64,000 bases of DNA, from the NCBI RefSeq assembly GCF_032051675.1, contig NZ_CP116968.1:1426001-1490000 (forward strand), in the 5' to 3' direction. How positions within the stretch are numbered: position 1 is the stretch's first letter; each line of letters begins with the position of its first letter. The notes under the pieces were generated by a model. The model saw only the letters and a list, made by a program, of their open reading frames with translations. It had not been told where the DNA came from and did not search any database. Below are positions 28,604 through 38,809 of the stretch, one piece after another. Origin of the DNA: Candidatus Nitrospira neomarina (GTDB lineage Bacteria > Nitrospirota > Nitrospiria > Nitrospirales > UBA8639). Position numbers and translations under genes: made by a program.

Positions 28604-31204
28604 TTAGGCCTCTACATTTTCCTGGGCGGTGAGGACGAACTTGCCGTCAATCAGATCGCCCACAATGCGTTGGCCATCCACCGCTTTGCCCTGGATGATC
28701 AGCCGGGAAAGCGGCGTTTCGATTTCCTGTTGAAGCAGGCGTTTCAACGGCCGTGCTCCATAGACCTGGTCGTAGCCCCGCGCGGCCAAATCGGCGACGG
28801 CCGCCGGGGAGAGCTCCAGGGACATCCGCCGGTCCGCCAATCTGACCCTGAGCCGTTCCAATTGTATTTCGACGATTTGCGCCAGTTCCTCCCGTTTCAA
28901 GGGATGGAAGACGACAATTTCATCAACCCGGTTTAAGAATTCGGGACGGAAATGCTGTTGGATTTCTTTGAGCACTAAGGCGCGAATGGCTTCATAGTCC
29001 ATATTCCGTTGCTGGGCTTCCAAAATATCCTGACTGCCCAGATTCGAAGTCATGATGAGCACCGTGTTTTTGAAGTCCACCGTTCGGCCTTGTGAGTCGG
29101 TTAACCGCCCGTCATCTAAAACTTGAAGGAGGACGTTAAAGACATCATGATGCGCCTTTTCGATTTCATCGAAGAGGATGACCGAGAAGGGTCTGCGCCG
29201 CACCGCTTCGGTTAACTGCCCGCCTTCTTCATAGCCCACATACCCTGGAGGGGCGCCGATCAATCGGGCCACCGTATGTTTTTCCATATACTCCGACATA
29301 TCGATACGCACCATATTGGCTTCGTTATCGAAGAGGGTATGCGCCAGGGCCCGTGCCAACTCGGTTTTGCCGACGCCGGTCGGTCCCAGGAAGAGAAACG
29401 ACCCGATGGGGCGATTGGGATCTTTGATGCCGGACCGGGCACGCAACACGGCTTCGGCCACCGCTTTGACGGCTTCATCCTGACCGATCACGCGTTTGTG
29501 TAACCATTCATCGAGGTGCAGCAGTTTTTCCACTTCGCCTTGGAGTAACCGGCTCACAGGAATGCCCGTCCACCGGCTGACTACTTCGGCAATGTCATCT
29601 TCATCAACCTCTTCTTTGAGCAGACGACTGGTGCCTTGCTGATTGGCCAGCCGCTCTTCCTCCTCTTTCATGGATTTTTCCAGTTTAGGCAAAGTGCCAT
29701 AGCGCAACTCCGCCACGCGATTCAGGTCATACTGCCGCTCGGCCTGTTCGATTTGCTGTTTGACGCCTTCGATCTCCTGCCGGATCGTTTGTAATTTCCC
29801 GACCGACGATTTCTCCGCATCCCATTGGGTTTTCAAGTCATTTAACCCTGCCTGTTTGGCTTTCAACTCTTCCTCAATATGGGTTAACCGGGTGCGGCTG
29901 GCAGCATCGGTTTCTTTCTTTAAGGCTTCCCGTTCAATTTCCAACTGCAGGACTTTTCGGGAGATCTCATCCATTTCGGCGGGCATGCTGTCGATTTCGG
30001 TTCGCAATCGCGCGCTGGCTTCGTCGATGAGGTCAATCGCTTTATCTGGCAGGAACCGGTCACCGATGTAGCGATTGGATAGACGTGAGGCTGCCACTAA
30101 TGCCGAGTCTTTGATGCGCACCCCATGATGGACTTCATACCGCTCCTTTAATCCACGCAGAATGGAGATGGTATCTTCCACCGACGGCTGATCGACCACC
30201 ACCGGCTGGAACCGCCGCTCCAGGGCCGCATCTTTTTCAATATGTTTCCGGTATTCATCCAGCGTGGTGGCACCGATCAGATGGAGTTCCCCTCTGGCCA
30301 ACATCGGCTTCAGCAGGTTGGCGGCATCCATGGATCCCTCCGCCGCTCCGGCCCCCACGACCGTATGCAATTCATCGATAAACAAGAGGATCTGTCCCTG
30401 GGAGGATTGAATTTCTTTTAAGACGGCTTTTAACCGCTCTTCAAATTCCCCGCGAAATTTGGCACCCGCCACCAGGGCACCCATATCAAGCACGATCAAG
30501 CGTTTATTTTTCAGTCCCTCCGGCACATCCCCTTTGATGATCCGTTGTGCCAGGCCTTCGACAATGGCCGTTTTTCCCACACCCGGTTCTCCGATCAGGA
30601 CCGGATTGTTCTTGGTGCGGCGGGACAGGATCTGTACCACACGACGAATTTCTTCATCCCGGCCGATCACGGGATCCAATTTTCCCTGGCTGGCCAACCG
30701 GGTCAAATCCCGACCATATTTTTCTAATGCCTGATACGTGCCCTCGGGATCCTGGCTGGTCACACGCTGATTGCCCCGCACTTCCTGAAGGCCGGCGAGG
30801 ACCTTATCCCGCTTGAGTCCCATGGAGGTAAACACGCCCCCTTCCGCCACCATGGCCAGGATGACATGCTCGACACTCAAGAATTCGTCCCGGAGTTCCT
30901 TCATTTCCGCTTCCGCCTGATTGAGCACCTTTGCCAGTCGCGGAGAGAGATGCACCTGACCCGGAGGCGCCCCACTCCCCTGAACCTGTGGCACCTTCTG
31001 TAACGCTTGCTCTGCGGCATTTTTGACGGCGGTCGGAGAGACTCCCGTATGCTCTAAAATCGGGTGAGCCAATCCACCGGATTGCTCCAGCAACGCCAGC
31101 AGGAGATGTTCCACATCAATCCCTTGATGGCTTCGTCGCATCGCGATCCCCGAGGCAGCCTGCAAGGCTTCCTGTAATTTGATCGTCATTCGGTTAAGGT
31201 CCAT
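28604..31204 (-). CDS. clpB: ATP-dependent disaggregase ClpB
   Basis: 866 residues from ATG 31204 ([10 protein letters not shown]), with aggggga upstream. It has the N-domain repeat ([16 protein letters not shown]), first AAA domain with GEPGVGKT and VGAG, the coiled-coil M domain (about 400-530, rich in K/E/Q), and the second AAA domain with [31 protein letters not shown] and the GYVGYEEGG pore loop. No ClpP-binding IGF tripeptide was seen, as expected for ClpB. It works with DnaK to rescue aggregated proteins. Stands as a single gene; no HrcA/CIRCE palindrome was noticed upstream. Confidence 0.98.
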   Translation of the reverse strand: MDLNRMTIKLQEALQAASGIAMRRSHQGIDVEHLLLALLEQSGGLAHPILEHTGVSPTAVKNAAEQALQKVPQVQGSGAPPGQVHLSPRLAKVLNQAEAEMKELRDEFLSVEHVILAMVAEGGVFTSMGLKRDKVLAGLQEVRGNQRVTSQDPEGTYQALEKYGRDLTRLASQGKLDPVIGRDEEIRRVVQILSRRTKNNPVLIGEPGVGKTAIVEGLAQRIIKGDVPEGLKNKRLIVLDMGALVAGAKFRGEFEERLKAVLKEIQSSQGQILLFIDELHTVVGAGAAEGSMDAANLLKPMLARGELHLIGATTLDEYRKHIEKDAALERRFQPVVVDQPSVEDTISILRGLKERYEVHHGVRIKDSALVAASRLSNRYIGDRFLPDKAIDLIDEASARLRTEIDSMPAEMDEISRKVLQLEIEREALKKETDAASRTRLTHIEEELKAKQAGLNDLKTQWDAEKSSVGKLQTIRQEIEGVKQQIEQAERQYDLNRVAELRYGTLPKLEKSMKEEEERLANQQGTSRLLKEEVDEDDIAEVVSRWTGIPVSRLLQGEVEKLLHLDEWLHKRVIGQDEAVKAVAEAVLRARSGIKDPNRPIGSFLFLGPTGVGKTELARALAHTLFDNEANMVRIDMSEYMEKHTVARLIGAPPGYVGYEEGGQLTEAVRRRPFSVILFDEIEKAHHDVFNVLLQVLDDGRLTDSQGRTVDFKNTVLIMTSNLGSQDILEAQQRNMDYEAIRALVLKEIQQHFRPEFLNRVDEIVVFHPLKREELAQIVEIQLERLRVRLADRRMSLELSPAAVADLAARGYDQVYGARPLKRLLQQEIETPLSRLIIQGKAVDGQRIVGDLIDGKFVLTAQENVEA

Positions 31205-31389
31205 TGGCTTCCCCCTCAATCAAAAATGTATACGTCCGGTATTTGTCTCGCACTATAAAGATAATAATCCTCAGGGGGAATTCAACCCCTTAGAACGATT
31301 CACATTCGACATTCGTCCCCTTCCCTACACGCGACTGTCAAACGGAAGGCGAAAAAAAGGGATATAGTGAGAAAAAAAGCGTGGAGCAG

Positions 31390-33024
31390 CTAGGACGATG
31401 ACGAACACAGGATGCGTTCGTATAACTGATGCACGGTGGTGGTATGCCGGCGATAGTCCTTCAGGAACGTTTCCGTGGCCTGCCCCACGGTTCCCTGTTT
31501 GAAGTACCCCATTCTGACGGCACATTTGGCCATCTCGTCCGCCTTATTCGGAAGCAGATGCGTTTGAAATTCATGGACCATTTGAAGTTTGTGCTCAAGA
31601 TTTCTCAAAAACACATAAGACTCTTTCAGCAGGCGCGCCTCCTGTGCCGTGAGTTTTTCAATGTGCCTCAACTTCACCAATGCTTTGAGTGTTTGCCGGT
31701 CACGGATTTTAGGAAATGCCTGTCCCCAACGCAGTTGAAGGGCTTGCACAATAAATTCAATTTCCCGAATCCCTCCGATGCCCAGTTTGACATGCCGGTC
31801 GACTTCCCCTCGTCGAATCATCTTGGCCAGTATTTGTGACCGGAGTGAATGAATAGCCGGAAAGACCTGTCCTTCGTCTCCTTCATGCCCATACACAAAT
31901 GGTGTCAGCCCCTTGATTAAGGCCTGTCCCACACGGAGATTTCCGGCAATGGGCTTGGCTTTGAGAAAGGCCAGACGTTCCCATGTTCGTCCTCGGCCCG
32001 CATAATAATGCAGCGCATCTTCAAGGGACGAGGCCAGCGGCCCGACCATTCCTTCCGGACGGAGACGGAGATCGACTCGAAACAAAGCCCCTTCCGCTGT
32101 GGGCGTCGTTAAGACCGCCGTGAGTTCCCTCGCCAGAGTTTCACAATACAAGGTCCGCGCAATACTGGTTTGGCCCCTCCCCGCTTTAGTCTTTCCTTCG
32201 GGAGCATGGTACACATAAATCAGATCGACATCCGAGCTATAATTGAGCTCCCATCCTCCGAGTTTCCCCATGGCCAGTACGGAGAAACCGTCGTCCTTTT
32301 TCCCGGTCGATGTCCCCTCTCCAAAATCGCCAAACCTCTGCGTTAACTCCCGGTTCACCAGCTCATAGACCGCCTGAATCACGGCCGACGCCAGATCCGA
32401 TAACACCGTATAGGTTTCAACGGGCGTGGCGATACCCAATAAGTCGCGAATCCCGATCCGGAGCATTTCGCGCCGCTTCAGCCGTCGCAAGGCTTCACAT
32501 TTTGCCTCAAAACTCGTCACCGTACTGAGGGCAGCCTGCACGTTGGCCTCAAGAGCCACCCGCGTCATCCGCCGTCGCAGGACCCCATCATCTTCAATCC
32601 AATACACGAGTAACGGATCACGGATAAAGGTTTGCGCCATGGCCGGACTATTTCCGAATGCCGCTCCCAACACTTCAACCACATGCGGGACTATCGCTAA
32701 ATATTGAAACAGTTGGAGCCGTTGGATACCGGAATCGATATACCGTTCCCATTCATTCATGGCCTGATCCGGGTCGGCCGTTCGCCCTACGCTGCGCAAG
32801 ACCGCGGGCAGAATGATTGCCAGAGCTTTTCGGGTGACCGGTTCCCCGGCCATGGCCTGCAGATTCTGGTCGGCCCGTTTCCAATCCTGCAGGCCATGGG
32901 CCTTCAGAATGCGGGCCACCTCCTGGGAGGGAAGTCCTGAAGCCAGCAGTAAGGGCGTCGGATCGGGAAGAGACGCAGCGGGAGGATCACCCTCAGAAGC
33001 TGCGTGTGGTATGAAAGCGCTCAT
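31390..33024 (-). CDS. glnE: Glutamine-synthetase adenylyltransferase, N-terminal (deadenylylating) half as a separate gene
   Basis: 544 residues from ATG 33024. The nucleotidyltransferase core AMGKLGGWELNYSSDVDLIY near 250, followed by FRVDLRLRPEGMVGPL and WERLAFLKAKPIAGN, corresponds to the adenylyl-removase half of classical GlnE (about 950 residues). The trailing helical part (IREIEFIVQALQLRWG) also fits. The C-terminal adenylyltransferase half is not fused; it is the divergent gene at 33097. This half removes AMP from glutamine synthetase when nitrogen is short. Confidence 0.85.
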   Translation of the reverse strand: MSAFIPHAASEGDPPAASLPDPTPLLLASGLPSQEVARILKAHGLQDWKRADQNLQAMAGEPVTRKALAIILPAVLRSVGRTADPDQAMNEWERYIDSGIQRLQLFQYLAIVPHVVEVLGAAFGNSPAMAQTFIRDPLLVYWIEDDGVLRRRMTRVALEANVQAALSTVTSFEAKCEALRRLKRREMLRIGIRDLLGIATPVETYTVLSDLASAVIQAVYELVNRELTQRFGDFGEGTSTGKKDDGFSVLAMGKLGGWELNYSSDVDLIYVYHAPEGKTKAGRGQTSIARTLYCETLARELTAVLTTPTAEGALFRVDLRLRPEGMVGPLASSLEDALHYYAGRGRTWERLAFLKAKPIAGNLRVGQALIKGLTPFVYGHEGDEGQVFPAIHSLRSQILAKMIRRGEVDRHVKLGIGGIREIEFIVQALQLRWGQAFPKIRDRQTLKALVKLRHIEKLTAQEARLLKESYVFLRNLEHKLQMVHEFQTHLLPNKADEMAKCAVRMGYFKQGTVGQATETFLKDYRRHTTTVHQLYERILCSSSS

Positions 33025-33060
33025 CGTCAAAGGGAAAATTATACGGGAGCGCGGCAGACC

Positions 33061-33088
33061 TTACAATGCAACAATTTTTCAGTATACT
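33061..33088 (+). promoter_or_regulatory. Sigma-70-type promoter with leaderless start
   Basis: TTACAA (33061-33066), 16-base spacer, TATACT (33083-33088). Only 8 bases separate the -10 box from ATG 33097, so transcription would begin at or one or two bases before the start codon. It lies in the 72-base gap between the divergent GlnE halves. Confidence 0.5.
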
Positions 33089-33096
33089 CGGGCACC

Positions 33097-35343
33097 ATGC
33101 ACGAAGCCGAACGGATTCAATCGTATCAAACTCAATGTCCTGATCTTCGTCCGGCCTTGATTAGAGATTTTGTCCGGCAGATGGATCCGGATTATTTTGA
33201 CTGCTTTCCTCCCGCCGCTATCCTGGAACATTTAGCTCTGGCAAACCAGCTCACGTTTGAACGACCCTGTGCTATCTCGATCCGGACTCTCCCCGCCCGG
33301 CAATATCAACTGACCCTGGTGGGGTACGATTATTTTTCAGAATTTGCCATGTTCTGTGGCGTGTTATCGTCCTTTGGGTTGGACATTCGCGAAGCCACGA
33401 TTTTCACCTCGCTGGAGACCCCTTCCCCCACTTCCCTTTCCACGAAATCCACTCCGGGGCACCTACCCATGGGTGGGTCCTCACAAGGGACTCGAGGGTT
33501 GACCCGAAAAATTGTGGTGGATGTCTTTCACGTACAGGCGCTGGAAGACTTGAAATTTGAGGAACCCGAGCAACGTGAGCTTCAAGAGATGGTGACAGCC
33601 CTCCTCATCCTTCTTCAAAAGAATCAGATCCGGCAAGCCCGTCGCCAGGTGAATCGCCGGCTCATTGAAAATTTAGAAAACATGCGACAGAAACCGACGG
33701 AGATGGTCCATCCGGTGCACATCAGCTTTTCCAACCCGCGTGGCAGTCATGAAACCATCCTGGATATCAGCTCAACCGATACGCCGGCGTTTTTATACAC
33801 CTTTGCCAATGCCCTGGCCATGCGCGGCATCTATATTGTGAAAGCCAAGATTGAAGTCGCGAAGCATCGCGTCCGCAACCGTCTCTACGTCCGCGGGCGG
33901 CAAGGCGAAAAAATTCAGGGGAAAGCCGAACAACAGGAACTGCGAACGGCGGCCACCTTACTGAAAGAATTCACCCATTACCTGAGGTGGGCGCCGGATC
34001 CCGGGAAGGCGCTCGACCATTTTGATCAATTCCTGGATCAATGGTTAGAGCAGGCCAATTCCCCATCGCATCTCACCAAACTGAGCCAGGCTTCCACTCT
34101 GGAACGACTGGCGCAACTCTTTGGGAGCAGTGATTACCTGTGGGAGGACCTCCTTCGCCGGCAGCATAACAATTTGTTGCCCATGATGAATCAGTACCAA
34201 AAAGGTCCATTGATCCGGTCGAAGGCTATACTCAGCAAGGCGATCGAGCCGATATTGCTCAAAGCCAAAACTTCCGACGACAAAAAGCAGCGCTTGAATC
34301 AATGGAAAGATGAAGAACTGTTTCGAATCGACATGCGTCATCTCCTGGAGAATAGTCCACTCCCGCAGTTTTCCCAGGCCCTGACCAATCTCGCTGACGT
34401 CATTCTCAATCAGGCCCTTTTGCATTCTCAACAGGCGATCAATCCAAAAGCCTCCCTCACCGCTCCGCCGTCGATGGCAATCTTTGGATTAGGGAAACTC
34501 GGGGGAGGCGAATTAGGGTATGCCTCCGATATCGAGATTCTGTTCGTCTATCACATGCCGGGCAAACCATCGCGCGGTCAGACCGCGCGGGTATCCTCGG
34601 ATTATTTTGAACGTTGGGCGCAGGAATTTCTCCAATGGATTGAAGCCAAACAGGAAGGCATTTTCCATCTGGATACCCGCCTTCGGCCACATGGAGAAAA
34701 AGGGCTCCTCGCCAATTCCCTGGAAGAAATTCGGCGGTATTATACGTCAGAGGGCGGAGCCGCCCCCTTTGAACGACAAGCCCTTATCAAGCTCCGGTTT
34801 CTTGCCGGCAATCGTGCGGTCGGAAAAGCCGTTGAGCAACATCGTGACCATTTTGTCTATGCTCCCGACCCATGGGACTTGCAGACCGCCCTCCACCTTC
34901 GTGAACGGCAGACCAAGGAATTAGTCCGGCCGGGAACCACGCATGTCAAATACGGAGCGGGTGGCCTCCTTGATGTGGAGTATACCGTGCAATATCTTCA
35001 ACTCATGCACGGCCACGACCATCCCTCCATTCGTTCTCCCAACACCCTCGAGGCCATCGATCACCTGAGCGGAGAAGGCCTGTTCAGTCTTGAGGAAGGG
35101 GCACAACTCAAAGACCACTATCTGTATTTCCGGCAACTCATTGATGGACTGAGAATTGTCCGTGGCCATGCCCAGGACCTTGTTCTGCCCCCATCCGGTT
35201 CTGATGAAATGGTGTTTCTCGCTCGCCGGCTCGGGATGCTCACCACCAACTGGCTTCAAGGGGCCGACGATCTGGAGCATGCTATCCACTCCAGGATGAA
35301 AAAAATTCACGAACAATTTCTTCGACGGTTTCCCAAACGCTAA
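33097..35343 (+). CDS. glnE: Glutamine-synthetase adenylyltransferase, C-terminal half fused to ACT-like domains
   Basis: 748 residues from ATG 33097; an upstream in-frame ATG at 33004 would overlap the divergent gene and lacks a ribosome site. Residues about 50-115 (YQLTLVGYDYFSEFAMFCGV, then LDIREATIFTS) and about 210-275 (DTPAFLYTFANALAMRGIYI) look like two ACT-type regulatory domains, as in GlnD. The nucleotidyltransferase core GLGKLGGGELGYASDIEILF is near 464-484, followed by HLDTRLRPHGEKGLL and YGAGGLLDVEYTVQYLQL. This half would adenylylate glutamine synthetase, perhaps sensing glutamine directly through ACT domains (inference). Confidence 0.8.
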   Translation: MHEAERIQSYQTQCPDLRPALIRDFVRQMDPDYFDCFPPAAILEHLALANQLTFERPCAISIRTLPARQYQLTLVGYDYFSEFAMFCGVLSSFGLDIREATIFTSLETPSPTSLSTKSTPGHLPMGGSSQGTRGLTRKIVVDVFHVQALEDLKFEEPEQRELQEMVTALLILLQKNQIRQARRQVNRRLIENLENMRQKPTEMVHPVHISFSNPRGSHETILDISSTDTPAFLYTFANALAMRGIYIVKAKIEVAKHRVRNRLYVRGRQGEKIQGKAEQQELRTAATLLKEFTHYLRWAPDPGKALDHFDQFLDQWLEQANSPSHLTKLSQASTLERLAQLFGSSDYLWEDLLRRQHNNLLPMMNQYQKGPLIRSKAILSKAIEPILLKAKTSDDKKQRLNQWKDEELFRIDMRHLLENSPLPQFSQALTNLADVILNQALLHSQQAINPKASLTAPPSMAIFGLGKLGGGELGYASDIEILFVYHMPGKPSRGQTARVSSDYFERWAQEFLQWIEAKQEGIFHLDTRLRPHGEKGLLANSLEEIRRYYTSEGGAAPFERQALIKLRFLAGNRAVGKAVEQHRDHFVYAPDPWDLQTALHLRERQTKELVRPGTTHVKYGAGGLLDVEYTVQYLQLMHGHDHPSIRSPNTLEAIDHLSGEGLFSLEEGAQLKDHYLYFRQLIDGLRIVRGHAQDLVLPPSGSDEMVFLARRLGMLTTNWLQGADDLEHAIHSRMKKIHEQFLRRFPKR

Positions 35344-35397
35344 CGCCCGGGCATCCGAAGGCATGACGTCATCCCTTCATTGAATACCCGGGCGTTA
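35341..35397. terminator. Hairpin between convergent glnE (C-terminal half) and glnA
   Basis: Arms TAACGCCCGGG (35341-35351) and CCCGGGCGTTA (35387-35397), 35-base loop; it includes the stop codon of the left gene. No T run. Probably a bidirectional terminator or mRNA-end element. Confidence 0.6.
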
Positions 35398-35448
35398 GGA
35401 AACCCACTGACCTTTCCCGCAGACAGGCGAAAGGTTCACATTCAATGC

Positions 35449-36858
35449 TTACACATCATAGTACATGAAGTATTCATACGGGTGTGGCCTGACTCGAATG
35501 GCATCGATTTCATTAGACCGTTTATAGGCGATCCAGGCTTCAAGCAGGTCCTCGGAAAACACTCCGCCTTTCAAAAGAAATTCATGGTCATCCTCAAGCG
35601 CCTTTAAGGCCTGGTCCAGACTCGAAGGCAATGAAGGAATATTCCCTAACTCCTCCGGTTCTAAATCATAAAGATTTTTATCCATGGCTTCGCCTGGATG
35701 GATTTTATTTTGAATCCCGTCCAATCCGGCCATCAGCATGGCACTGAACGCCAAATACATGTTGCAGGAAGGATCAGGGAATCGAACCTCAATGCGCTTG
35801 GCCTTGGGACTCGGAGAATACATGGGAATCCGGATGCCGGCCGATCGGTTCCGGCTGGAATAGGCCAGCAACACCGGTGCTTCAAAGCCCGGTGTCAGGC
35901 GTTTGTACGAATTCGTAATCGGATTAGTGAGCGCGGCTAGGGCCGGACCATGTTTGAGTATCCCGCCGATATAATATAAGCACATCTGCGAGACACCCGC
36001 ATATTCCTTCCCGGCAAACAGAGGCTTTCCGTCTTTCCAAATACTCTGATGCGTATGCATTCCGGTGCCATTATCCCCATAGAGCGGCTTGGGCATGAAG
36101 GTCACGGTTTTGTTATGCCGCCGCGCGACATTGCGCACAATATATTTGTACATCATCATCTGATCGGCCATCTTGACCAGAGTATCGAATCGAAGATCGA
36201 TTTCGGCCTGGCCCGCTGTGGCTACTTCATGATGATGCTTTTCCACCCTGATTCCGGCTTTTTCCATTTCCCGGCACATCTCCGACCGGATATCCTGTTG
36301 CGAATCGACGGGGGCCACGGGGAAATAGCCCTCCTTGTGGCGCGGTCGTGACCCGAGGTTGACTCCATCTTTTCCGGAATTCCAGATGCCCTCTTCTGAA
36401 TCAACAAAGTAGTAACCGGAGTGACTGTTTTGATCAAACGACACATGGTCAAAAATAAAAAATTCGGCTTCAGGGCCCCAGTAGGAAATATCTCCGATTT
36501 TCGTGCTCTTGAGATATTGTTCCGCTCGAAGTGCCACTCCACGGGGATCCCGCTCGTAGATGGTCCGGGTAATCGGATCTTGCACGTCGGCAATCAGGCT
36601 TAACGTCGGAATTTCCATAAATGGATCCATGCAGGCGGTATTCGGGTCAGGCACCACCAACATGTCGCTATTTTGGATCATGCGCCAGCCACGAATAGAC
36701 GATCCATCAAATCCAGAGCCTTCTTTAAAGAGGTCTAACGTTAACTCTGATGTCGGAATCGAAAAATGCTGCCAGGTCCCCATGAGATCGACAAACTTCA
36801 CGTCGACCATTTCCACCTTGTTCTTTTTCGCAAAATCCAACACTTCTTTCGCGGTCAT
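35449..36858 (-). CDS. glnA: Glutamine synthetase type I
   Basis: 469 residues, start ATG 36858, preceded by aaggagg. Catalytic signatures include the latch [12 protein letters not shown], metal- and substrate-site regions ([34 protein letters not shown]) and NRSAGIRIP. The adenylylation loop has NLYDLEPEE with the target Tyr near 398, matching the GlnE halves encoded next door. It makes glutamine from glutamate and ammonia in the cytoplasm as a dodecamer. It lies downstream of amtB and glnK on the same strand, 139 bases after amtB. Confidence 0.98.
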   Translation of the reverse strand: MTAKEVLDFAKKNKVEMVDVKFVDLMGTWQHFSIPTSELTLDLFKEGSGFDGSSIRGWRMIQNSDMLVVPDPNTACMDPFMEIPTLSLIADVQDPITRTIYERDPRGVALRAEQYLKSTKIGDISYWGPEAEFFIFDHVSFDQNSHSGYYFVDSEEGIWNSGKDGVNLGSRPRHKEGYFPVAPVDSQQDIRSEMCREMEKAGIRVEKHHHEVATAGQAEIDLRFDTLVKMADQMMMYKYIVRNVARRHNKTVTFMPKPLYGDNGTGMHTHQSIWKDGKPLFAGKEYAGVSQMCLYYIGGILKHGPALAALTNPITNSYKRLTPGFEAPVLLAYSSRNRSAGIRIPMYSPSPKAKRIEVRFPDPSCNMYLAFSAMLMAGLDGIQNKIHPGEAMDKNLYDLEPEELGNIPSLPSSLDQALKALEDDHEFLLKGGVFSEDLLEAWIAYKRSNEIDAIRVRPHPYEYFMYYDV

Positions 36859-36997
36859 TCAATACCTCCTTCGCCAGCACAACTGTTTATAAAAGTAACA
36901 ACACCCTCATCTCCTCAACTGATAGCACGCATGCATCCGACGTGGATCGGAGGCCAGTCCCGTTCCACCCCATCGTGCCTGAACCCACACCTCCATG

Positions 36998-38311
36998 TTA
37001 GGAATAAGCCCGTTCGTTGTGTTGACTGAGGTCCAACCCCATTTCCTCGTCCTGGGCGGAGACTCTCAGCCCCACTGTCACATCCACGATTTTAAGAATG
37101 AGATAGGTCCCGATGACAGAAAACGCCAAGGTTACCAAAGCCAATACCACTTGTATACCAAACTGTCCTGGATTTCCAAAAAAGAAACCCTGGGCTCCGA
37201 TGGAGGCAAACAACCCTGTCGCTAATATGCCCATAAATCCGCCCACGCCATGAATGCCCACGACATCAAGCGAATCATCATAGCCGAGCCGCATTTTCCA
37301 CACGACCGCGATATAACACACGGTGCCGGCAACCAGACCAATCAGAAGGGCTGCCATCGGCCCGATAAATCCTGCAGCGGGCGTCACCGTGGCCAAACCC
37401 GCGACCACTCCACTGGCGACCCCTAACGTGGTTGGTTTTCCCCTATGGACCCATTCGGCTACCATCCAACTGAGTCCCCCGGCCGAGGCGGCCGTATGAG
37501 TGGCAAGAAACGCCGCCGCGGCCACGCCATTGGCTCCTAACGCACTCCCCGCGTTAAAGCCGAACCACCCGAACCAGAGGAGGCCGGCACCAAGGACGGT
37601 CATCGGCAAATCATGTGGAGGCATCGGCTCTGCACCAAATCCCTTGCGCTTCCCAAGCATCACGGCACAGACCAGGGCTCCGAATCCGGAAGAGATATGG
37701 ACGACCGCCCCTCCGGCAAAATCCAAAGCGCCAAGCTTGGCCAACCACCCGCCCCCCCATACCCAATGGGCCAAGGGGGCATAGATCAGAAGGGACCATA
37801 AGACGGCAAACATAAGTAACGCTTTAAATTTCATCCGCTCGGCCACACTGCCGGTAATCAGAGCGACGGTGATGGCGGCAAACATGAGCTGGAAGAACAT
37901 AAAGACTTGATGGGGCACCGTCGACGCATATACCGGACTGGGATCCAATCCCACACCATTCAGACCCACCCATGCCAGGCTGCCAATGACCCCTCCAACA
38001 TCAGGACCGAAGGCTAAACTGTATCCGCACAGCACCCAAACCAGGCTAATGACACACAGAATCACCATCGTATGCATGATGGTTCCGAGCACATTTTTTT
38101 TGCGAACCAGTCCGCCGTAGAATAAGGCCAGACCGGGAAGCGTCATACACAACACCAGCGCCGAAGACATTAAGAGCCAGGCCGTATCCCCCGTATCAAT
38201 TTTCGGCAAACCCTCTTCACCTGCCCAAACAGCAAAGGGTTGAGTGAAACTCAGGCCAACCACCAGTCCGGTCAATCTTCCCATCGTTGAGCGTGGAATC
38301 AACAGATTCAT
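36998..38311 (-). CDS. amtB: Ammonium transporter (first copy)
   Basis: 437 residues from ATG 38311, with a gaggagggg ribosome site; a longer frame starts at 38332. A signal-like N-terminus then eleven hydrophobic segments. Amt hallmarks are DTAWLLMSSALVLCMTLPGL, FYGGLVR, the APLAHWVWGGGWL region, GALDFAGGAVVHISSG and DSLDVVGIHGVGG with the twin histidines of the pore. It moves ammonium across the inner membrane and is blocked by GlnK, whose gene lies 44 bases upstream. Confidence 0.96.
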   Translation of the reverse strand: MNLLIPRSTMGRLTGLVVGLSFTQPFAVWAGEEGLPKIDTGDTAWLLMSSALVLCMTLPGLALFYGGLVRKKNVLGTIMHTMVILCVISLVWVLCGYSLAFGPDVGGVIGSLAWVGLNGVGLDPSPVYASTVPHQVFMFFQLMFAAITVALITGSVAERMKFKALLMFAVLWSLLIYAPLAHWVWGGGWLAKLGALDFAGGAVVHISSGFGALVCAVMLGKRKGFGAEPMPPHDLPMTVLGAGLLWFGWFGFNAGSALGANGVAAAAFLATHTAASAGGLSWMVAEWVHRGKPTTLGVASGVVAGLATVTPAAGFIGPMAALLIGLVAGTVCYIAVVWKMRLGYDDSLDVVGIHGVGGFMGILATGLFASIGAQGFFFGNPGQFGIQVVLALVTLAFSVIGTYLILKIVDVTVGLRVSAQDEEMGLDLSQHNERAYS

Positions 38312-38355
38312 TTCCCCTCCTCGAGTAAACACGTGATGTGGTCTGGTGCCAATGG

Positions 38356-38715
<360 letters not shown>

Positions 38716-38809
38716 TTAAGACACTCTGAATATCGCCTTCCGTCGTCCCAGGCAACGGACTCTCCCGACCGCTCTTGCTCTCGAAACCAACACATCTCTT
38801 GTGTATGAA

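Noticed and set aside
33004-33096. Longer start (ATG 33004) for the C-terminal GlnE gene
   Set aside because: It would overlap the divergent gene, has no ribosome site, and the added residues have no homology; ATG 33097 follows a good promoter.
36859-36997. Sigma-54 promoter upstream of glnA
   Set aside because: The -24/-12 pattern (TGGCAC-N5-TTGC) was looked for on the minus strand and not found, although NtrX is encoded nearby.
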